From the NCBI RefSeq assembly GCF_905220705.1, contig NZ_CAJNAT010000016.1, forward strand, positions 62,001 through 126,000: DNA of 64,000 bases, written 5' to 3'. A model generated the notes under the pieces. That model searched no databases. It had not been told where the DNA came from and saw only the letters and a list, made by a program, of their open reading frames with translations. A program made the position numbers and the translations under genes. Position 1 is the stretch's first letter. Each line of letters begins with the position of its first letter. Source of the stretch: Paraburkholderia domus (GTDB lineage: Bacteria; Pseudomonadota; Gammaproteobacteria; Burkholderiales; Burkholderiaceae). Positions 60,280 through 64,000 of this stretch are shown here, in pieces.

Positions 60280-61521
60280 ATGAGTGATATTTATGTGGTC
60301 GGCGTCGGCATGACTGCCTTTGGGCGTCTGCTTGAAAAGTCCGTGTACGACATGGTCGGAGAGGCCGTAGGGCTCGCGTTGAAAGACGCTGGTTGCGACG
60401 CGGCCGACATTGGCTCCGCGTATTACGGGACCATGACGAACGGCCTGTTTCAGGGCCAAACCGCCATCCCCGGTCCGATTGCGATGCGCCGCCTCGGCAT
60501 TGAAGGCGTGCCGGTATTCACGGTGGAAAACGCCTGCGCCACGGGTTCATCGGCGTTCAATCTGGCGACGCTGGCGTTGCGCTCGGGCACCTGCGATATC
60601 GCGCTGGCTGTCGGCGCGGAGAAGATGAATATCCCGGACAAGGCCAAGATGTTCTCGGCGTTCGACGGCGGCTGGGATGTGTCGACGGTGGAGCGGAACA
60701 AAGCAACGCTGCTCGCCATGGGCGAGGGTGTGACGCCGCCGCCAGGCACCATGTCGGAGCGTCCGTACAGCGTCTTCATGGACGTGTACGCCGCCATCTG
60801 CCGCAACCACATGCTGCGTTACGGCACCACGCAGCGGCAGATTGCTGCGGTTGCTGCGAAAAACCATCAACACTCGGTGCACAACCCGCTGGCGCAGTTT
60901 CAGCAGCCCTTCAGCATCGACGAGGTATTGGCGTCACCGCCGATCGCCTATCCGTTGACCACTTTGATGTGCTCTCCCATTAGCGACGGCGCAGCGGCGG
61001 TCGTGCTGTGCAACGCAGCGGGCTTGAAGCGCCTCAACGGCGCGGCTCGCCGTGCGGTGCGCGTGCTCGCCAGCGTCGTGCAAACCGGCACCACGCGCGG
61101 CCTCGATGAGCCGCACAAGATCATTGCCCATCTCGCGGCCAAGAAGACCTACGAACAGGCCGGCGTGGCGCCTGCAGACGTCGATGTCGCGGAAGTTCAC
61201 GACGCGTCCGCGATCGGCGAAATTCTCAATGCCGAGTCGTTGATGCTGGTGCCTTTCGGCGAAGGCGGACCGGCAGCGGAGCGGGGCGAATTTACGGTCG
61301 GCGGGCGCATGCCGATCAACCCGTCCGGCGGCCTCGAATCGAAGGGGCACCCCATCGGCGCAACCGGCCTCGGCCAGATCCACGAACTGGTGACCCAGTT
61401 GCGCGGCGAAGCGGACAAGCGCCAGGTGGACAACGCGCGCATTGCGATCCAGGAAAACGGCGGCGGTCTTTACGGTATCGAAGAAGCCGTGGTGGCCATC
61501 ACGATTCTCGCCAAACAGTAA
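60280..61521 (+). CDS. Thiolase-family acyl-CoA acetyltransferase (SCPx-like)
   Basis: A 413-residue thiolase of the lipid-transfer-protein (SCPx) type. The acyl-accepting cysteine is in VENACATGSSAFNLA (about 88), the first histidine region in EVHDASAIGE, and the last in GGLESKGHPIGATGLGQ. The canonical C-terminal CxG motif of degradative thiolases is absent, as in SCPx and related groups that act on branched or steroid side-chain substrates. ATG at 60280. It lies 26 bases after the hydratase. Confidence 0.88.
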   Translation: MSDIYVVGVGMTAFGRLLEKSVYDMVGEAVGLALKDAGCDAADIGSAYYGTMTNGLFQGQTAIPGPIAMRRLGIEGVPVFTVENACATGSSAFNLATLALRSGTCDIALAVGAEKMNIPDKAKMFSAFDGGWDVSTVERNKATLLAMGEGVTPPPGTMSERPYSVFMDVYAAICRNHMLRYGTTQRQIAAVAAKNHQHSVHNPLAQFQQPFSIDEVLASPPIAYPLTTLMCSPISDGAAAVVLCNAAGLKRLNGAARRAVRVLASVVQTGTTRGLDEPHKIIAHLAAKKTYEQAGVAPADVDVAEVHDASAIGEILNAESLMLVPFGEGGPAAERGEFTVGGRMPINPSGGLESKGHPIGATGLGQIHELVTQLRGEADKRQVDNARIAIQENGGGLYGIEEAVVAITILAKQ

Positions 61522-61542
61522 GTCATAGAAGGAACCTGAGAG

Positions 61543-62700
61543 ATGGGATACGTATTCAGAACGGAAGAGCAACAAGGCGCGGTAGACGGACTGCGGCGCT
61601 ATCTGGCAGACAAGGCCGATCCGCTGTTCAACAAGGAGTATCGCGACCGGTTCATGCCGAAGGAGCAGATGGGTGAGTTCATGCGTGAGCTGAGCGAATT
61701 CGGCCTGATCTCGGGTGTCGTGGGAGAGGAGCACGGTGGCCTGGGCCTCGATTGGCTCACCATGATCATGTTGTTCGAAGAAGTCGCGGCCACCTCGATC
61801 GATTTGTCCGTGCCGGTGTTGATCAACAGCTTCGGTGCGCAGATGATCGCGAGGCTGGCTCCTGCGCACCTGCGCGAGCGCTATCTGCCGGGATTGCTCA
61901 AGGGTGAACTGTTCTGCAGCGCGGGTATCTCCGAACCGGACGTCGGCTCTAACGTGCTGGAGATCAAGACCCGCGCCCGGCGAGATGGCGATCATTACAT
62001 CATCAATGGCGAGAAGACTTGGATCAGCAATGGCTCTTACTCGGACATTCTGATCTGCACGTGCCGGACCGGTGACGATCCGCGCCGCGGCCTGACGCAC
62101 TTTCTGCTCGACCGCAAAGAGCATCCGTATGAGGTCCGGGACATTCATAAGATCGCCTGGAACAGCCAGTCGACCGCGCAGATTTTCCTCACCGACGTCC
62201 GTGTTCCGGCCAGCAACATGCTCGGCAACGAAGGCGAAGCGCTGAAGAACACGCTTACGATGTTCGAACGCTCGCGCGTTTTCGTGGCCGCCCAGGGTTT
62301 GGGTATTGCCCGGCGTGCGTTGGAAGAAGCGACGCGTTACGCCACGGAGCGCAAGCAGCACGGCAAGGTGATCGCCGGGCATCAGCTGATCTCAGCGATG
62401 CTGGCTGAAATGGCCACGAACGTCGATGCGGCGCGTCTCTTGACGCAACGCGCGGCGTCGATGATCGAAGCGGGTGTGCCCGCCGAGATGGAAGCCGCTA
62501 TGGCCAAATATTTTGCCTGCGAGGCCGCGGTGACAATCGCCCGCCAGGCGGTGCAGATTCACGGCGGCAATGGGGTCACCAAGGAGTTCCTGGTCGAGAA
62601 GCTGGCACGCGAAGCGATTGTTGCGCCGATTCCCGAGGGCACGACCCAAATCCAGCAACTGATCATCGGGCGAGCGCTGACTGGGGTCAACGCGTTCTGA
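61543..62700 (+). CDS. Acyl-CoA dehydrogenase
   Basis: A 385-residue FAD acyl-CoA dehydrogenase. Family signatures: CSAGISEPDVGSNVLEIKTR (FAD/substrate loop), NGEKTWISNGSYSDILI and the C-terminal IHGGNGVTKEFLVEKLAREA, which carries a candidate catalytic glutamate. It introduces the 2,3-double bond. ATG at 61543 follows GAAGGAACC. 22 bases separate it from the thiolase, so it is in the same operon. Chain-length specificity cannot be read. Confidence 0.9.
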   Translation: MGYVFRTEEQQGAVDGLRRYLADKADPLFNKEYRDRFMPKEQMGEFMRELSEFGLISGVVGEEHGGLGLDWLTMIMLFEEVAATSIDLSVPVLINSFGAQMIARLAPAHLRERYLPGLLKGELFCSAGISEPDVGSNVLEIKTRARRDGDHYIINGEKTWISNGSYSDILICTCRTGDDPRRGLTHFLLDRKEHPYEVRDIHKIAWNSQSTAQIFLTDVRVPASNMLGNEGEALKNTLTMFERSRVFVAAQGLGIARRALEEATRYATERKQHGKVIAGHQLISAMLAEMATNVDAARLLTQRAASMIEAGVPAEMEAAMAKYFACEAAVTIARQAVQIHGGNGVTKEFLVEKLAREAIVAPIPEGTTQIQQLIIGRALTGVNAF

Positions 62701-62770
62701 TGCGTGGCGGCGCTCACGGCGCCGTCAGTACCCGACACTTTCAAATTCTCAATTTCTATTCGGATATCCC

Positions 62771-63547
62771 ATGCGTATTCAGGACAAAGTCGTCGTTATC
62801 ACGGGCGGCGCGTCGGGGCTTGGCTTGGCCACTGCGCTCTACCTCACACAGGAAAAGGGCGCACGTGTCGCTATTTTCGATTTGAACGTAGAGGCCGGTG
62901 AAAAGGCGGTAGCCGACATCGGCGCCGATCGCGCGATGTTTGTACATACGGACGTCAGCAGCGAAGAGTCGGTGCAAAAGTCCGTCGGCGAGGTGATGGC
63001 CCGCTTCGGCGCGATTCATGTCTGTATCAACGGCGCCGCAGTACCGACTCCGTTCAAGGTGCTAGGCAAGGACGGCAAGGCCGCACCGCTCGCCAGGTTT
63101 GCGCAGACGACCGCGGTCAATCTCAACGGCGTGTTCAACGTCATGTCCAAATGCGCGGAGCAGATGGCGCAGAACGAAGCGGAATGCGGCGAAGAGCGTG
63201 GTGTGGTGATCAACGTCTCGTCTGGCGCCGCGTACGAAGGCCAGATCGGGCAGAGCGCCTATGCGGCGACGAAGGCAGGCGTGATCGGTCTGAACATGCC
63301 GGCCGCGCGCGAACTTGGCGCGATTGGCGTTCGCGTCAATGCGATCGCCCCGGGCCTGTTCCTGACGACCATGGTGGCAGGGCTCGACGAGAAGGTGCTG
63401 ACGATGCTCAAGGAGCAGATGGAAGCGCCGAAGCGTTTAGGCGACATGCGCGAGTTCGCTCACTGCTGCGCGTTCATCATTGAAAACGCGTACCTCAACG
63501 GTGAAACCATTCGTCTCGATGCTGCGTCGCGCATGCGTGCGAAATAA
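62771..63547 (+). CDS. Short-chain dehydrogenase (3-hydroxyacyl-CoA dehydrogenase type II-like)
   Basis: A 258-residue SDR. The nucleotide motif is VVITGGASGLGLATALYL, and the catalytic residues lie in VINVSSGAAYEGQ (Ser) and SAYAATKAGVIGL (Tyr-xxx-Lys). The insertion around FKVLGKDGKAAPLARFAQT and the PGLFLTTM segment resemble human HSD10, which oxidises 2-methyl-3-hydroxyacyl-CoA. It would complete the oxidation before thiolysis. ATG at 62771, 70 bases after the dehydrogenase gene. Confidence 0.87.
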   Translation: MRIQDKVVVITGGASGLGLATALYLTQEKGARVAIFDLNVEAGEKAVADIGADRAMFVHTDVSSEESVQKSVGEVMARFGAIHVCINGAAVPTPFKVLGKDGKAAPLARFAQTTAVNLNGVFNVMSKCAEQMAQNEAECGEERGVVINVSSGAAYEGQIGQSAYAATKAGVIGLNMPAARELGAIGVRVNAIAPGLFLTTMVAGLDEKVLTMLKEQMEAPKRLGDMREFAHCCAFIIENAYLNGETIRLDAASRMRAK

Positions 63548-63599
63548 GGATCGGTTGATCCCGAACGTTTCAGCGTTGGTGCTGGAGGAGATTGAAAGA

Positions 63600-64000
63600 A
63601 TGAGATTGGCAGACTATTTCGATGCGGTAGCGCAGCTTCACCCGGACAACCTGGCGTTTGTCGACGGTGCCACCCGCATGACGTACGGCGAGGCGCAAAA
63701 ATACGTTCATGCAGTCGCACATGGCCTGACTCGCGCGCGCGTGGCGGGCGCGCATGCGGCAATTTATGCGCCCAACGACTATCGGGTCAGTCTTCTGCAT
63801 CTGGGTATCAACCTGGCTGACTCCGCCTGGTTGTCTGTGCACATTCGTAATTCGGTTGAGACCAATGCCGAGGTGCTCGAATACTTCGACACCGACATTG
63901 TGTTCTTTCACAGTTATTTTGAAAGCAGCGTTCCGGTGCTGAAAGCGACGCTATCGAAAGCCAGACTGTATGTCTGTATCGACGGTGCGTCAGAGCATGG
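63600..64000 (+). CDS. Acyl-CoA ligase (AMP-binding), 3' part beyond window
   Basis: The frame from ATG 63600 (MRLADYFDAVAQLHPDNLAF, then VDGATRMTYGEAQKYVHAVA) is the N-terminal part of an ANL-family acyl-CoA synthetase; 133 residues are visible, before the phosphate loop. GGAGGAG lies about 10 bases upstream. It is 52 bases after the SDR and continues the same operon. It would activate the acid derived from the sulfatase/GMC products. Family is clear; substrate is not. Confidence 0.8.
   Translation, partial: MRLADYFDAVAQLHPDNLAFVDGATRMTYGEAQKYVHAVAHGLTRARVAGAHAAIYAPNDYRVSLLHLGINLADSAWLSVHIRNSVETNAEVLEYFDTDIVFFHSYFESSVPVLKATLSKARLYVCIDGASEH

Noticed and set aside
60934..62382. A 482-codon minus-strand frame antisense to the thiolase and acyl-CoA dehydrogenase.
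   Set aside because: It spans two well-supported genes and the gap between them and has no recognisable domain, as expected for antisense frames at high GC.
1..64000. Search by eye for tRNA genes, CRISPR repeats, prophage genes and replication origins.
   Set aside because: No cloverleaf, no regularly spaced repeats, no phage structural or integrase genes, and no DnaA-box cluster were noticed.

Overview
The window reads as chromosomal DNA from a GC-rich betaproteobacterium, most likely Burkholderiaceae of the Paraburkholderia/Burkholderia/Caballeronia/Cupriavidus type. This is inferred from protein style: a trimeric-porin-type OmpC relative ending in Phe, a MocR-type TauR, a fused indolepyruvate:ferredoxin oxidoreductase, a sau-type sulfoacetate cluster, and many IclR, LysR and AraC regulators. 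It has the layout of an accessory catabolic region: a series of small self-contained pathways, each with its own regulator, separated by remnants of broken genes. I see no tRNA, rRNA, CRISPR array or prophage.

Layout. 0-10 kb is organosulfonate metabolism: a taurine ABC transporter (tauB partial, tauA) with divergent tauR, two tandem IclR regulators, and a sulfoacetate set sauS-sauT-sauU. 10-17.6 kb is amino/oxo-acid metabolism: a 3-hydroxyisobutyrate-dehydrogenase-like enzyme, an Lrp-type regulator divergent from a giant 2-oxoacid:ferredoxin oxidoreductase followed by a Leu/Phe dehydrogenase, and a DadA-like oxidase. 17.6-23 kb is anthranilate 1,2-dioxygenase in the unusual order reductase - bacteriohemerythrin - large - small subunit, with convergent AntR. 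23-28.3 kb is a patchwork: a LuxR remnant, a VOC/ArsR/broken SRPBCC operon, a LysE exporter, DedA, a GNAT, and an ArsR-nemA operon. 28.3-29.9 kb is nearly gene-free, followed by an HU protein, a 68-residue protein and a SET-domain protein.

31.3-43.6 kb holds a complete protocatechuate 4,5-cleavage (meta) pathway: LysR, 4-oxalomesaconate tautomerase, hydratase, aldolase, pyrone-dicarboxylate hydrolase, dioxygenase alpha and beta, semialdehyde dehydrogenase and a porin. A second LysR is divergent from a two-component Rieske oxygenase/reductase that may feed the pathway. The block ends at an intact ISKra4-like insertion sequence (43580-45194). 45.3-52.5 kb holds miscellaneous envelope genes, two of which look deleted (pqiB lacking its 5' part, a Kef-type antiporter lacking internal and C-terminal parts).

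52.5-64 kb holds an AraC regulator divergent from a long co-directional set: cytoplasmic-looking arylsulfatase, GMC alcohol oxidase/dehydrogenase, class III CoA-transferase/racemase, enoyl-CoA hydratase, SCPx-type thiolase, acyl-CoA dehydrogenase, SDR and an acyl-CoA ligase that runs off the window. I infer a desulfation plus beta-oxidation-like pathway for a sulfated, possibly methyl-branched alcohol. Its substrate cannot be named from sequence and it is the best candidate here for an undescribed system.

Regulatory reading adds several candidate operators: an 11-bp inverted repeat between iclR and sauS, a 10-bp inverted repeat between the Lrp gene and its target, two XylS/BenR-like half-site pairs with identical 32-bp spacing (one before antC, one upstream of antR), palindromes before both LysR genes, and direct repeats before the sulfatase.
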